Shown here: piece by piece, positions 12,235-26,110 of the stretch
How the letters are laid out: each line of letters opens with the position of its first letter
How positions within the stretch are numbered: the stretch's first letter is position 1
NCBI GenBank assembly: GCA_019722365.1
Contig: JADFUC010001868.1
Coordinates: forward strand, 1,240,001 to 1,304,000
Direction: 5' to 3'
DNA length: 64,000 nt
Source: Lithospermum erythrorhizon
Lineage: Eukaryota; Streptophyta; Magnoliopsida; Boraginales; Boraginaceae
The notes under the pieces: model-generated
Database searches by the model: none
Told to the model about the DNA's origin: nothing
Seen by the model: only the letters and a program-made list of their open reading frames with translations
Position numbers and translations under genes: made by a program

Positions 12235-13118
12235 TAGTCCTACTGCTACAAACTACCCCATCTATTTCAAAAAGACCGAACAAGTTAATTTTGAATGATC
12301 GAATTTAATAAATAACGGAGTATTTATTATTAATCAACATACATAATTTTAATAAAGAATTACTCCCATGTTTGACATAAAGTGAAAACAAACATGGCAT
12401 ACTTTAGAAAAGTAAAAAAAAAAAATTAACAATTTATATTTTTGGGACAAAAATAATGCTAGAATGTAGTTCTTGCAAATTTTCCGTAAAGATAATTAAA
12501 GTAAATAGCATTTAATATGCTTTTCATCATATTCAAATATTTTTACGTTGAAAGCCCTCAAATTTATGCATTGAATCTTAAATATCAATTGGATCTCTGA
12601 ATTTATGGTCGGCGATGCCAATAGATCATTCTTAATCCATTAGTTAAGAACATGCAACGCAAATCAACATACAAACTCTCAATTAAGAAGAACAATGTTC
12701 CTGTTGAAAAATTGAGTACCAAATGCAAGGCTCGGTTCGAACTGAATAGGACAAGTCCGTCTAGAACAAAAGCATTCGAGCCGGTTAGGCTCGAGTTTGG
12801 TCGATAATTGAGCGTATCGAATCAAACTTTCTAACTTCCAGACTTCTCTAGCAAATCAAGCTTTCGGCTTCTTTTTCATACCCATATATGCAATTACTAG
12901 ACAATTCCCTTAGACAAGGCAAAGTGCTATTTGTTTGAAGCAATAATAAAAGGAACCTTGAACCAAAACCTCAAGTTTACACGAGAGCCAACTTGCAGAA
13001 GAAATGAACTCATGAAGAGAACCGGATATATGCTAAACTGCATACACTAGTACAAAACTACGGACAAGTGTTTAGTTGATGCATAACACATCCATTTTAA
13101 CCAATGAAATAGTTGCAG
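12235..13118. other. Intergenic, downstream of NUP214
   Basis: AT-rich, non-coding. A decayed MITE-like start (CCCCATCTATTTCAAAAAGA) lies at 12256 and its possible partner (ACGGAGTATTT) at about 12318. The last few hundred bases are probably NUP214 3' UTR. A TCGAG/CGAATC-rich patch lies at 12730-12840. Confidence 0.4.
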
Positions 13119-16100
13119 CTACTTCCTCATCTGTGTGAATAGTTCAGATGGAGGTCTTCCTGTTCCAGGACTAGAAAAAACGCCACCTCCTTGCTGCCCG
13201 CCAAAAGCTCCGAATCCACCTTCACATCCAATTTCAAACAATTAGTTTGGAAACGATGACATACATTCTACTTACAAAGACATTATACTAAAGAATATCT
13301 AGTGTGCTACCTGGAAATGCAGCACCATTGGTGGAAGAACCAAAACCGGCCCCAGTTGCAGCAGCTGCAAAACCACCAGGAGCTGAGGCAGCGGCTGCAA
13401 AACCACCAGGAGCTGAGGCAGCGGCTGCAAAACCACCAGGAGCCGTGGCAGCAGCTGCAAATCCACCAACACCAGATGCCAAATTAGAAAATCCACCACT
13501 AGTAGAAGAAACACCACCAAATCCACTTCCAAATCCTCCAGAAGAATTACTAGGAAATCCCCCCGGAGAGGCAATTCCAGTCCCAGGTAGACCAGCACCA
13601 AGTTGTCTCGACTGTCCAAAGCTGCCCAGAACTGATCCAAGAGCTTGCTGTCCAAATCCAATTTGTGCAGGCTTGCCAAATCCGCTTGCTGTTGCAGGTT
13701 GACCTGCAGCTCCACCATTAAACCCACCAGAAAAGGCACCAAAGTCTGTTGATTGAGATGGTTGAGCAGGTTGTAAAGTCGTGAAACTAAATGATGGCGG
13801 TCGGAACAACTCCCCACTAGATGGCATTGGAAAGATAGAGCTCGTGGGAGTTGCAGCATTAGTCATTTGAAGTCCAAATGGATTGGGTTTCGCAAGGTCT
13901 GATTTAGGTATTGATCCAATCCCAAATCCTCCTAGAAATCCCAATGAAAGTTCTGTTGTCTGACTGGTCTCAGGGGCTTCCTCCTCCATCTCATCTTCCT
14001 GGGTAACAACAGAAGAAATAGCATTGACAGAACTATTAATGATTCCAGAATTTGCTGACACTTTCGAAAAGGGAATGCCAACATTTTCAGGAGTTTCTGC
14101 TTTATCATTTGATAACATGTCTGAGCTAGGGTTCACTGTGCCACCCAAATTAATGTCACTGCTGGATTTTGTACTGGTACTCTGTTGCATTACTGCTGCA
14201 GATAAATCTGATACCTTGTCTGCACCAGCTATATCAGGGATTACTTCTGACTGTTGTGTTGCGGTAATTGTCTTAAAACCATTTCCCCATGCATTTGCAG
14301 ATGAAGCCTGTGTAGCAGACACCTCATCTTTTTGGGGCTCTGATACATCTGAAGAATTTTCAACTGTTCTTAAAGACCCTGACGCAGGTGGAGTTTCTAA
14401 TGTGTCAATTCTTTCTGATTTTGATGCATCGGAAGGCGAAGGCTCAGAAGCAATTGATGACTTCGCTTCAGGAATGAACTTACTCTTTGAGCTCAACATG
14501 TCAGTTGGTTGACCAACAGAAGTTGGGCTCGGGCTCACCACAGTAGAAGTTTTAGGAGTTAAAAATGAAAAAGTAGTAGGAAAGGTTAAGGGTGAAGAAA
14601 CCAGTGGTTGAGACACTGCAGTACTCTGATCAGCAGCCACACTGGCTTTAGAAGTGGGAATCAGTTCACCAAATAGGGCCGATTCACTCTGTTTTGGAGA
14701 TGATGCCAAATGAGCTGGTGAAAAATTTGTTGTTGTAAGAGATGAAGAATTCAAACCCTGTAGCAGAGAAGGAGAATAAGATGATGTCGGTTCCACATGC
14801 AGGCTTTGCTTTGTTGATGCACCATCAGAAAGTTTCCAAGATATTTTGGAATCTGAATGTACACTAGATGCAGGGAATGATGGAACATTTGAAGGACTAA
14901 TTGCTGGAAAAGATGAATTTTGACCACTCGGATCTGATCCTTCTGCATAACTAAATGAAGTTTTGTTATCTGAATTCTCCATTCCAGTTTTGGTCCCAAA
15001 CAGGGGCTGGACCGGAAACCTTGAAGAACTAAACTGTGCCTCATGGGGATTTTGCCCAAACTGCTGGACAGGTTTATGTTCCCCCAATATGAAAGACCCA
15101 GTTGATTTTGTCGGAAACACATGGCCTAACTTCTCATTAGTCCAGCCAGCCGTCTCTGGCCTACTTTGACCAGCACTAGCTGTTGAAAGCAGTGCAGTAT
15201 GTGAAGACACCTCGGACGCCATGGTATTAGGAACACGATTGCCCCGTTCAGTCAAGCCATTTGATGGGCTCTGGTTACTAAATTGATCTTGGATATCAAA
15301 GATGCCTGTAAAAAAAGAACAGTTCTTACTGTGACTGATACCAAGATAAACACACTAGCGCTATTTAAATTGCCACAAGTAATAGTATCATATTTCCTCT
15401 GCTTTATGGTTCATGGACTACTCATATATCACATTTATCAACGAATCAGATAAAGCCGGATCAGCATACATTTCAATCTCACCGTAATTGAATTACATTG
15501 CTATATGTCCACTATCATTTGCCTTACTGGTCTCTGTGGACATATAGCAATGTATTCAAAGGTAATGTCCCATAGATAAATATAGAATTTGGAGACATTC
15601 ATCCATAGTGAGACTGACCTTTGCTTTTCAGTTGGTTCTGAGAAGAGCAGCTCTTATTAAGATTATCATCTTTTACCCCTTGAAAGTGGATTAGAAATAT
15701 GCTGCCGATCGAGAGGAAAGGGAGATCTGTTTCCATGGAGACCGTCTTGATCTTCATGTAAAACAATCCTTTTGACTGTAGTCCTAGGAGGGGCAACACT
15801 GACCCAATTCTGCAATGTATTTTAGAAAGTTACAACATGAGGATGCTGATAATAAGCAAACAGGTTCACGATGTGTCAAATAGGGCTTTCTACTGGCTAT
15901 CCTATCCTAGATCAGGATGGATGATGGAAGGACCTCCATGTTGTAGGCAGTTATTAATGCCCCTCATATATCAGACCAACTCCAATTCTTAGAGCATTTA
16001 GTGGTAAAGATGTGAAAATATAAACTACAATTTACCCGATCCAATGAGTCACGCCGTCGTCTTGCAGTTTCGGGCTCATGTGTCTTAGCAAGACTATTAT

Positions 16101-19100
16101 GATCTCTCCTGGTCCGTTCAATAGTGGCAACAGAAGCAGACGATAATAGCTTCTTGTTCAGTGGGGTAGCTGAAATCTTCTCTTTACCCGGAGAGCTAAA
16201 GGATGAAGCATCATAAGAAAGCCCAATGGTGTCAAATAATTCCTTCTTGATTGTATGTGCTTTCGCAGGAGACTCTATATTGAGCACGGACATCTGCTTC
16301 GATAGATTTTCAGAAAGTTGTTCTGCAGCAATAAGTTGTGCCTCTGTTGTGCTATAAAGACTTTGCAAGGATTGGATGTGTCTGCAAATGATGTTGAAAC
16401 TTAGTATGTTCCCATATGAGGTTTGAAAGCATACTAAACCTATTGGCTTCATCACACCCCAGCTTTTAAACTAGACTTCACCCTCTAAGATACCGTATTT
16501 TTTAGAAACCCTCTACCCTCTAGACAATAAGTAAAAACCATCAATGAGAGACAAATCACCTATTTTCAACATACATCACAAATTCAGATAGAAATAATTT
16601 TGTCATGTCTGCATAGTTTACCATGTCCCTCAGTTAATAAACTAACACGTACTCATATCAAACTATGAGAGGTGTGTTAAAATAACCGTTCACTTCTTTT
16701 TATGAAGATATTAATATAAGGGGGAAACCCATTACTTGTTAATACCTTGATTGCCCATGCCATTTCTGTGAAGTTCTTCTATCCATTTGCAGACCCCCAC
16801 CATCACCAAACCTATTTAACTCCAGAATGTTGAAATGCCTTTCCAATTCAATTAGCTGATTCGTCAACTCCTGGTTGAAAGAACCAATAGAGTCAAGGTA
16901 AAGGTAAAAAGAAACCAAGATGCTAAGAGCAAATATTGACTCACATGCCTTATTTGCTTCAACAATATGGCGCCTTTTCAATTCAAGTTCAGAACTCAAT
17001 CTCTGACGGTTCCAGAGATCCCAATATCGAGTGTCACGAGCTTGCTTAAATATCCCTTCCATGTATACTTTCCTTGAAAAAACTGGGAGAACACACTTTA
17101 GTCATCAAGTAATACCTAATATTTAGTATGTCAATTAGAATAGAAAACAAGAAGGATCAATGGATATAAATGGAATATGATTGTTCATTGGGCGAGTTCA
17201 TGCAACCATTTACTGACAACTTGTAATCTGGAAACTGTATATCTTCTCCGTTTCCTTCTATTTAAGAGAATAATAAACTAAGGAAGATTATAACAAGTCT
17301 CTGGTGGCAGACGTGCGTCAAATGAGAAACTTTTAAACAAAATCGAAATCAAACAGTAGACATCTAAAGCAATCATTTATGCAAAGTATTTCTTCCATAT
17401 TTTTTTAGGATATTTGCCTTCTTCTTACATACTAGAGTTTTCAGTACTGTTGACCACTCAAACAGGTTGTAGGCTTTGATTGTAATCGTAAATATGATAT
17501 GAAGCCGTTAGTAACTAGGTATTTAATTTTCACTACTGTATTACTGATATTCTGTGTTGGATACAGTGGGTGGTAAAATGTGTTGAATTTTAACCATTGG
17601 GTCAATATTGTGTTTCCTAATACTGCTAGCTGGGTACCAAAATTTTTGGAACTGTGGGTCTTTAAAACTGTCTTCCTAAAGAGGGCCGCTTATTTATTGT
17701 TAATGTGCATAACAGTGAATCAAATTCACCGTGCATCTGGCTACTAACTAAAAGGGAAAAGCATCAGTTAGCAGCTTTCCATCAACTTGGTCTCGTATCT
17801 ACACATTGACGGAAAAATGTTACTCCGTACTAGACTTCTTAATAGCAGAACCAGTCAAATTTACTAGAAATACTACTCATCCATGTAGCAAAACGCATGG
17901 CAAAGTCTTCATGAACATAATTTAGAAACTTGAAAAGTACTGATGTTCTTTGTAACACACCTTGCAATGTCTTATCAAGGAGGTCTTGCATCTCGCTTAT
18001 TTGCTCATCCAAGGTAACCTGAAATTTTGAATGGTTAAAGAGCATAGTGCAGAAGACAAATATGGAAATAATTATCAGCTTTGGCCATCTTAGAACTTCA
18101 TAGGGAAAACAGTGAACAAAGCGATCGTGGTCCTACCTCAAAGAAATTAATAAACTCTACACTAGACTAATATGAAATACAGTGACTGATTTGATCTTTG
18201 AATCTCTGAATGGACCGACTAGAGGACCCTGAGAAATGTTGCTACCCAATAGAACAGAGCAAGAACATATCCATGGCAGGATGTTAGAGCTGCAACGTTA
18301 ATCTAAGCTATCACATTGATGAAATGACATGGGATTGCAGACGATTCAAATACTCTTCATAGGGATAATTATGAAATCCTACATTTTACCCACTTAAGAT
18401 CAACAAGATACACGGTTCAACGAAAGGTAACGATTTACAAAGAGATAACCCTAAATGACGAAATCCAACTCCTTAGCTGGAGGACAAATCATACTTAAAC
18501 GACGCTTCTCAGTTTCAGAAAGAAACTACTATGAAATCCTGTTTAAATTAGCATTCCAACTCAAAATATAAAATATCCCTTTTCACAAGTTTAGGCATCC
18601 AGACCCTTCAACTCCAAAGAGCATGCCTTCATAAGGTAATTTCAGAAGAATTAGATTTCCTCTGTGTACCATTCAGGAAAAGGTGCCATGCAACTAAGTA
18701 GCTGACAGAAGAATAGAATACGAAATGAGAGTTTGGGCACATGCAAATATACCAACCTTCCACTCTCTACATCTCCGTGAAACCACAAAAATCTTCTCCT
18801 CTAGTGCTTCAACTGAGCTTTCTTGGAAAGCAACAGAGGCATCAACAAAACCACCTTTGCCTTCAATATTTTCCAACAGACTGTCCATCTTTTCCACAAT
18901 CTCTTCAATCTGAGAGGTATACAAAAGCAAAATTTGAATGCATACAAGGAATATAGAGATGTGAAATATTGATGAACATGCTCTTGTCATGCAAAACAAT
19001 TTGTTCCTGAAAATGAATGGTGCTAATAAGCAGGTTTAGAGCTCTAAGGGAGACGTTTCACAATCTAAAAAATAAAATAGTTTTTTAGTAGTTTACGCTA

Positions 19101-22100
19101 GTCAAAGAGAAAAGGAAATAGAGTTCGAATAAAAATGACCAGCCCTTTTCTCTAGTTTCGGCTGTAGTAGTTTACGCTAGTCAAAGAGAAAAGGAAATAG
19201 AGTTCGAATAAAAATGACCAGCCCTTTTCTCTAGTTTCGGCTGGCCAATGAGAAAAGGAAATATAGCAAAAAATAACTAAAGAGAAGAAAAAGCTAAGCA
19301 AACAAACCAGCTATTCTGTAAGGCGGTAACAAAAATGTAACGAACTATTACTTACGTCTTGATATTGTTTCAATGAATTTGCCTCCAAACTTTGCACCTG
19401 TGTCGAAGATGGGATGGAGAATTTTTTCTGGGGATTAAAGGAAAATTTCCCTGTATCAAAATTTTGGGGTGCAGGCACTTGTGTACTATTGAAGGCAACC
19501 GATGATTGGATGTTTACTGCTCCTGATAAAGAGATCCGGCCAGAAGAGTTGACCAGGGGACTTGCATATTTCTTCAAGTTTGAAAGATCTTGATGTGGAC
19601 CTACAGAAAGTTTGGGGCACTTCTATCAGATAACTAAAACTCTGATTGCCAACTCAAAGTAACAATAAATATCTGAAACAAGGAGATAGACGCACTTGCA
19701 ATGGCACTTGGCGTAGAAAAAAGAGATCCACTTCTGACATCAGTTGTAAATAGATTATTAGGAGGTTTTGCTGTGTGACCTATTTGCATCATTTTAGTGG
19801 TATCTGGGTTAGTGCCATGTTTGAAGACATCTCTTGTGGAGAAACCTGTGCTAGGTTCAGCTTCAGAAATTGTTTGAATATTTGACTTGCTAAGACCTTG
19901 AGCATCAGGTTCAAGATTTACAAGATTAAAATTTTGAAGTGAGGCCTGTTTTGCGCTTTTTAATTGCAGCCCTGCATAATTTGTCTGATGAGTATCTCTA
20001 TCATGGGTCTGGGTGGTTTGGGTGGATGTTCGTTCCTGATATCCTTTTGGTGATTGATCATATTGGAGAGATTTCTCTTTTCCCTGGTTGAACAGAGCAG
20101 AAAATTGGTCAGGAATTGCAGCCTCAGCAACCTCTGTATTCAATAGCCCTTTCCTGCTTGATATATGAGTCCCCACTCCCGCAGAGGTGTCTGCTTCTTT
20201 TTTATCCCAAACAGTTGAAGAAACTTCAGCAGATCGATCACTTGCTGACTCTTTAAGAGGAGCACCATATTCCTCATGCGAGAGATCAGAGATTTCCACA
20301 GAGTTTGAGGCTTCAGCAGCACTACATAGAAATTGAAGTGAGTGGTTATTGACACTCTGAAAAGATATGACATTCACAAGTAAAGCATATAAAAATAGTT
20401 AATGATAATGAAGTACCTTGCAAAGTCGAAGACTGAAATCTTCCCATCAATAGTTAGACAAAGTAGATTGCAACAGGGTGGAACTTCTGTCTCTACATCT
20501 CCAAGCAAATATGTAACGTTGTCATTCTCGAAAATGTTGTGAATAGAAAGTCCGAGTATTATATTATCATCTTCATTTCCTGTGGCACACATGAAAATTG
20601 TGAGCAGCTTAACCAGGGAATCTCATTATTGATGCCATTGAGAGCACACATCAGTCTTTTGGAGGCTGTGAAGACTTAATGAGTAAAAATCTAGTCTGCT
20701 AAAATTATGCTTAAAAAGGTTCTACTCATTCCTGGTAGAGTTTGGAGGAAGGTGAGAGCATTTGACATCTAGGACATGGTTCTAAAAGATGAAGGTGAGA
20801 AGCAAAGAAACACTTTATCGTTTACTTCATCATTCAGCAATACCACTTCAACCCCAATTTGTTTGGGAGATAACGAAACATGTTGGTTATGACCAATTGT
20901 GAGATGGCAGCAAGGGAAGTAATTGAGAATGCAAGAGAAGTACGTAACTTTTCAAGATCATTGAGCAGTTTAGTAGTGCAAATCATATAGAGAACAATAT
21001 TAGCACCTTGAGGTTCAATCGGGGGATTCCAAGAATCATTCAGAATCTCAATCGCTGCAGCGTCGTTCATTTTACCGCTCAGCCCCCATCCAAATAGTAT
21101 AACATGCTGAGTTAAATTTTTCCTATTAGCAACGAACGCAAGCTGCCTGAACAAATATATAGAGATGCAGTTTAGTTTAACCAAAAAATACTCCTATCAG
21201 TAAGAAACTACATTACATACAATGGACACAATAACAGACATAATGAAGAGGGAAGTTCTAACTAAATAGTTAGTAAAAGGGTAACCGTTCATCCATTTCT
21301 TTGTATTGATGTGGCCTTAATACACCTACAGAACTACCAAGGGAACAAAATTGTACTTTCAGCCACCAAAGTGAACCGTTTACAAGTACTTCATACAATA
21401 AGCTTATATAATTCAAACACTACAAGGTATTTATGTAATATGATTAGTGAAAACGCAGATGATACAGAATGAACAGCAGCAACACAATCACATAGAGCTA
21501 CTTATCAATGGTATATCACAATCAGCAAGCTCAGATATCATTCACAGATCCACACTACATGATAGGTAACTGTAAAAATTGGATAATTCGATGAGAGACA
21601 AATAGACATCACACAGCAGAAGAAGAGATACATACTGACTGTCAAAATACTGCAGTAACAGATGTGGGCCACTTGCGCCAGGCACGACATCCACCTGATA
21701 GTCTGGAAATATGTCGTAGAAAGAGAGCACAATTGGTATTGATGAGGCCTACAAAAATTAAAAAATATGGAGATTATAAATTAAATGGGTGAAATTACTT
21801 ACAAACCAGTAAAAGAAAAGGATGGACAACAACCTAATAAACAACTTCACCATATAGTAAAAAAAGTGACAACTAGAATAATATGAACCTGTTAAGGAAT
21901 AGCTAAATCAAGTGTTTCTCACAAATTGAAATAAGGAGAGCTGATTGTCAAGGAGGGGTAAGTTCCAAGTAATTTATGATGACTTGATTTATACTTATTT
22001 TAAATCGAACTAAATTACTAGGTTGTAGATACAGGATTACAGGGTCTATACACGCCATGATCTAAAAGTTAGCAAGAAAATGGCATGCAACAGCTCAGGA

Positions 22101-24676
22101 TCCTAACATCAGGTATTCTACGATCTATAGCATCTTAAAGATATTAGAATCGCAAGAGGGAAGGAAAATAAACTGTAGTTAGTCATGCAGAGTAAAGAAA
22201 AGTTGTGGTAGGAAAAAAGAGACTTCTCTAATGTGGACATCTAGATTTTGCAGTACTAAAAATTAAATTTATAAGACTTTAATTAAATATATCTCTATGG
22301 CTGGGAGCATTAAAAATGGTGAGTAACAGAATTCCTCATCCAGACTGACAGCCAAATTTAGTGTTAAATTGTTAATACACATTGTGAATTTAAAGCTCTT
22401 GCAAGTCTGCTAGATGAAATGCTTATACTAGTAATATCATGCAAAATAGCAAAAAGGATATCTAGCTATTAATGTGAAACAGGTATACTGACATCATCAA
22501 TACATCCTCCTTTGCTGGTGATTACTTGGACCAAGTAATTTTCTTCTTCCCCTTCATCATTTAACTGCAAGCATCCAACCATTATGCAATCTGGACGAAC
22601 CCATCTGATACAATTCACTGGTCCAAAAAACATATGAATAAGATATATGGGCCTAATATATCGAAGCATTGATCAGCAATTATACTAAGAGGCCATTCGA
22701 TCAATAAACGAACTATCATGATACAGTTAGACAGTCACTTATATAAAAAGAAGTCTTTGAGAACCAAATTATAAAAAAATCAATGAAATGAAGAAACAAG
22801 CACATAACATGGGAGCATAAGAAGTTGCCACTGTGAAAAAACGTGAACTACCTTTTATGACAGAGTTTGCATCAGAATCACCAATCACTGACTTAAATGA
22901 CAGCGAAAAGCTACGCTTTTCCTTCAATTGAGATGATAAAATACTCAGGATATTCTTCCTTGCAACTGCAACAGAATCACCTTGCTCACTCCATTCAACT
23001 GTACCAAATAAGATCTCGTCATGATTAACAGGAACTGCAGGCACGTGGTACTTACTAGCAGGACAGGAATTCACTAGAATGCTTAAATAATCTTTTTTTT
23101 TTAAACAGCAGAAATTGACCAACTGGGATGTAGCAGAAGTTTATAATTGACAGCAAAAAAAAAAAATATTGTACTCAAGTGAGATAATACTAGACAAATC
23201 AATTGTTGTAAAATCAATAAACCAATAAATATTTCCATGCGCATGGAAGCTCATTTGAAAGAATTTGCAGGTGATAGAGAACCGGAGAATGAGTTCCAAA
23301 ATCCAAAAAACGGAGAGGCACATGAATATAGAAAAACTTAATGCAAAGCTAATTGACTGTAATAGTTGTCAACGGAAAGTGCCAACTCATGAATGAACAT
23401 CTCCCAAGGAAATTTATCTCTAGCATCAACAACTAACTGATAGATTGTTTTCAGAGGCATCAGGAACTCAAATGTAAAGAAACTAAACATTCATAGAGCA
23501 TGACACCGTATTCCAAACATTTAAAGATGAAAATGAAATTAGAACGATGGAAAGTAACGTGAAGTAAAAAAGTCATCAAGGTTGAAACTATACCAGCATC
23601 AACACTGTCCATTATATCCTTGAGAGGGCCTTGACCACATCCTTGGTATAGTTTTCCATTATGCAACAGAACAACGTATTCTTTTACAGAAAGTTGAGCC
23701 CACCTCATGTCAGTGATGTAACTTGAATCATCAGCTGAAACTGAATATGATGGTTTTTGTTCCTAGGGAAAGTGAAGGATCTATCAGACTTAGTTCTCGA
23801 AAAACGTTTAGTACATTAAATTATTCTCTAGCCAACAATTTAAATGTGGAGTCAAATACAATATACAGCCAAAATTCTCTATACAACAATATAATGAAAT
23901 AACAGGTATGTAATTGATACTTAATATAATGAAATAACAGGTACGTAATTGATGCAAACACGGCACGTATACCTGGGTCCGGTAGAATCTTAATATAATT
24001 TGTTCTTTTACAAGATATAGTATAATAATAACAAAAAATTACGGAGTATATATATATACTTTTGCAGTTTGGCCCTAATAACTTAAAAATAACTAAACAA
24101 GTCTATAAGAATTTAAAAATTGCAAAATAGGTCGAGAATCTTAATAGAACAATCTCTTAACAGTACCATAACTTTGTAGCGTATACCTTGTGGAGTAATG
24201 AGCTAACAGCATAGAAGTGAATGTGGTGGTCTATAGTTGCAGCAAGCATAGAATCATCACGCGACAACGCTAATATCGAAACCTTCCCAGCAGGGACGTC
24301 GACTATGCTCAATTCCTGTATGGAAGGCTGCCTCTCTTTATCTTTAACATCATCATTTTTCAATTTCGCAGCTAGTTCCTTCACTTCCTTAATCCTCGCC
24401 ACACAAAACCCTAAAAATACACCATCATATGATGAATAATTACATTACGCAATAAAATAGAAAAGTGGAGAATAAACCTTGTGAATGGGCGACGAATAGG
24501 AGGCGAAAGCGGTTCGAAATAGCAATGGGTCTGGTAGGAGGAGAATCCAAGTCGAATTGGGAATCGGATGGGTGCTTAATGGAAACGGGTTCACCAATTC
24601 GACTAAAACGGTAGTTTCTTGACCCGATTTGGTCACCTTCAATTTCTTCATCTACCTCTATCAATGAGGAACACAT
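13119..24676 (-). CDS. NUP214: Nuclear pore protein NUP214 (LNO1-type FG nucleoporin)
   Basis: Eighteen exons rebuilt, minus strand: 24478-24676, 24187-24410, 23594-23762, 22852-22998, 22493-22617, 21636-21748, 21007-21146, 20417-20579, 19696-20321, 19356-19600, 18757-18909, 17961-18018, 16949-17082, 16746-16870, 16036-16381, 15677-15809, 13311-15305, 13119-13219. Phases agree throughout and give 1731 aa. Residues 1-427 are a WD-like beta-propeller. The middle (about 720-990) is helical and coiled-coil. The C-terminal 700 residues are Ser/Thr/Pro-rich, then Gly-Phe-rich with FG/GFG repeats, ending in [14 protein letters not shown]214 sits on the cytoplasmic face of the pore and is needed for mRNA export; the plant gene is known as LNO1 and is essential for embryogenesis. 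I chose the ATG at 24676 over an in-frame one 11 codons upstream because family similarity begins nearby. The exon 13/14 junction uses a GC donor. Confidence 0.92.
13362..13470 (-). repeat. 30-bp coding minisatellite in NUP214 exon 17
   Basis: About three tandem 30-bp units encode a [14 protein letters not shown] decapeptide (variants with T for S) near the end of the FG domain. Each unit keeps reading frame and supplies one GF motif. Two units are identical at the DNA level, which suggests recent expansion. Confidence 0.85.
15494..15554. repeat. Perfect 19-bp inverted repeat in a NUP214 intron
   Basis: TACATTGCTATATGTCCAC (15494-15512) returns as its exact reverse complement at 15536-15554 with a 23-base loop. 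It lies in the intron between exons 16 and 17. It could be a small foldback transposon relic or an RNA hairpin. Confidence 0.85.
16871..16948 (-). other. GC-AG intron of NUP214 (78 nt, frame-preserving)
   Basis: Exon 13 ends AATAAG and the intron begins GCATGTGAG, ending TTTCAACCAG before GAGTTGACG. The canonical GT two codons in (T|GTGAGT) would join in a frame that creates an immediate TGA. The GC donor keeps frame and gives EANK-ELTNQ. If retained, the 78 nt add 26 hydrophobic residues with no stop. Confidence 0.7.
19085..19260. repeat. 79-bp tandem duplication in a NUP214 intron
   Basis: A segment containing GTAGTTTACGCTAGTCAAAG and ending TTTCGGCT occurs twice with a period of 79 bases and essentially no differences. 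A shorter degraded third piece (AATGAGAAAAGGAAATA) follows. It is intronic, 350 bp downstream of exon 11 in + coordinates. Confidence 0.9.
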
Positions 24677-25539
24677 TTTTGTTTTACTAGTCGCCAGAGT
24701 GGAACACACTTCTGCTGCTCTTCCACGCTACTTTTTCATGTTTTTAGGCATCTCCGACTCCGACTAAATCCACACTGTTAAAAAGCTTTGAAATAATAGG
24801 AGGGTAAAGTAGTCATTTCATATCCATACAAATATTCGTTTCGAATTCTAAATTAGCTTATTTGAAAAAATTTGAATCCAATTATAAGGCATTCATTTAC
24901 CATTCGAATGACAAAATCAAATTGGAGTTTGATTCATATCCGACAACATTCGAATTCGAATATTGAATCTGTTAAAACGATTTCAGTTAGAAGTGTCTTT
25001 GAATCAAAACTGGAACCGAACCTATTTTGTCTGTTGACTCAAATGCCGAAAATATATTTGTTTGGTTCCAATCGGATCCGGTTGGATTCCGGTTTTAGGA
25101 CGTTTTTTGACATATGGTTTTGAACTCAGAATTAAGTTCTAATAATATATCTAAATCATATAACTTCAATGAACACATCTTAAAGTTAATTGAGCAATTT
25201 TCATATACATTCATTATACATTATCATTATTATTATCATATACTGTATTTGTATTCTATATATTATCAGGTTTTGAAAGATGTACATCTCTTATTACATT
25301 ATATCAATAATAATAAACAAAACTAATGGGGTGTTTGTTAAATCTATTAAGTACTTAAATTTAATTAATTCAACACTTAATTTATTAAGTTGGTTTGTTA
25401 ATGAATTATTTTAATTACTTAATAAATTAAGTAATTATCAAAATTCTTAACAAAAGTTTAAGTTAAAATTCTTTACTTATTTTTCTCCTTTAAAAAAATC
25501 AAGAGATAAGTTCAAATTTACATATTTCTCTCCAATAAG

Positions 25540-26110
25540 CACAATAAAATAATAATAATAGCAATAATAATATAATAAATATAATAATAATAAAATATTA
25601 TAATAATAAAAATGATAATATTAATAAATATAATAATAATAATAAAATAATAATAATAATAACAAAATTTATAATAATATTAATAATAAAATAATAATAA
25701 TATAATAATAAAATAAAATCAATAATAATAATAATAATAATAAAATAAAAAATATTAATAATAATAATGTAAAATAATAATGTAAAATAATAATAATAAT
25801 AATAAATAATAATTAAAAACTATAATAATATAATAACAAAAATTATAATAATATTAATAAATAATAATAATATAATAATAATAAATAAATAAAAAATAAT
25901 AATAATAAAATCAATAATAATAACAAAAGAAATAATAAAAAGTAATAATAATAAATAAAAAATAATAACAATAATAATAACAATAATGTAAAATAATAAT
26001 AATAATAATAAATATTACAATAATATAATATTAATAATAATTATATTAATAATTATTATTATTATTATAAATTAATAATATTATAATTATTATAATTATA
26101 ATTATGATAA
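25540..26110. repeat. Long imperfect (AAT)n array
   Basis: About 570 bases made almost only of AAT/ATA/TAT units with scattered AAAAT and GTA interruptions. No coding sense. It may sit inside a MITE whose left end is near 25326. Confidence 0.9.

Noticed and set aside
13304..14512. Long open frames on the + strand (proline/alanine-rich) opposite NUP214
   Set aside because: They are the antisense reading of the NUP214 FG/Ser-rich exon. The repeated codons of that exon keep the other strand open. No family match and no start context.
16871..16948. Canonical GT donor (T|GTGAGT) for NUP214 exon 13
   Set aside because: Joining to the only good acceptor creates a TGA at once and breaks phase. The GC donor two codons earlier fits.
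24677..24709. Earlier start for NUP214 (MCSTLATSKTK)
   Set aside because: It begins at a rare in-frame ATG in sequence that looks like leader. The second Met fits the family better. Not excluded by sequence alone.
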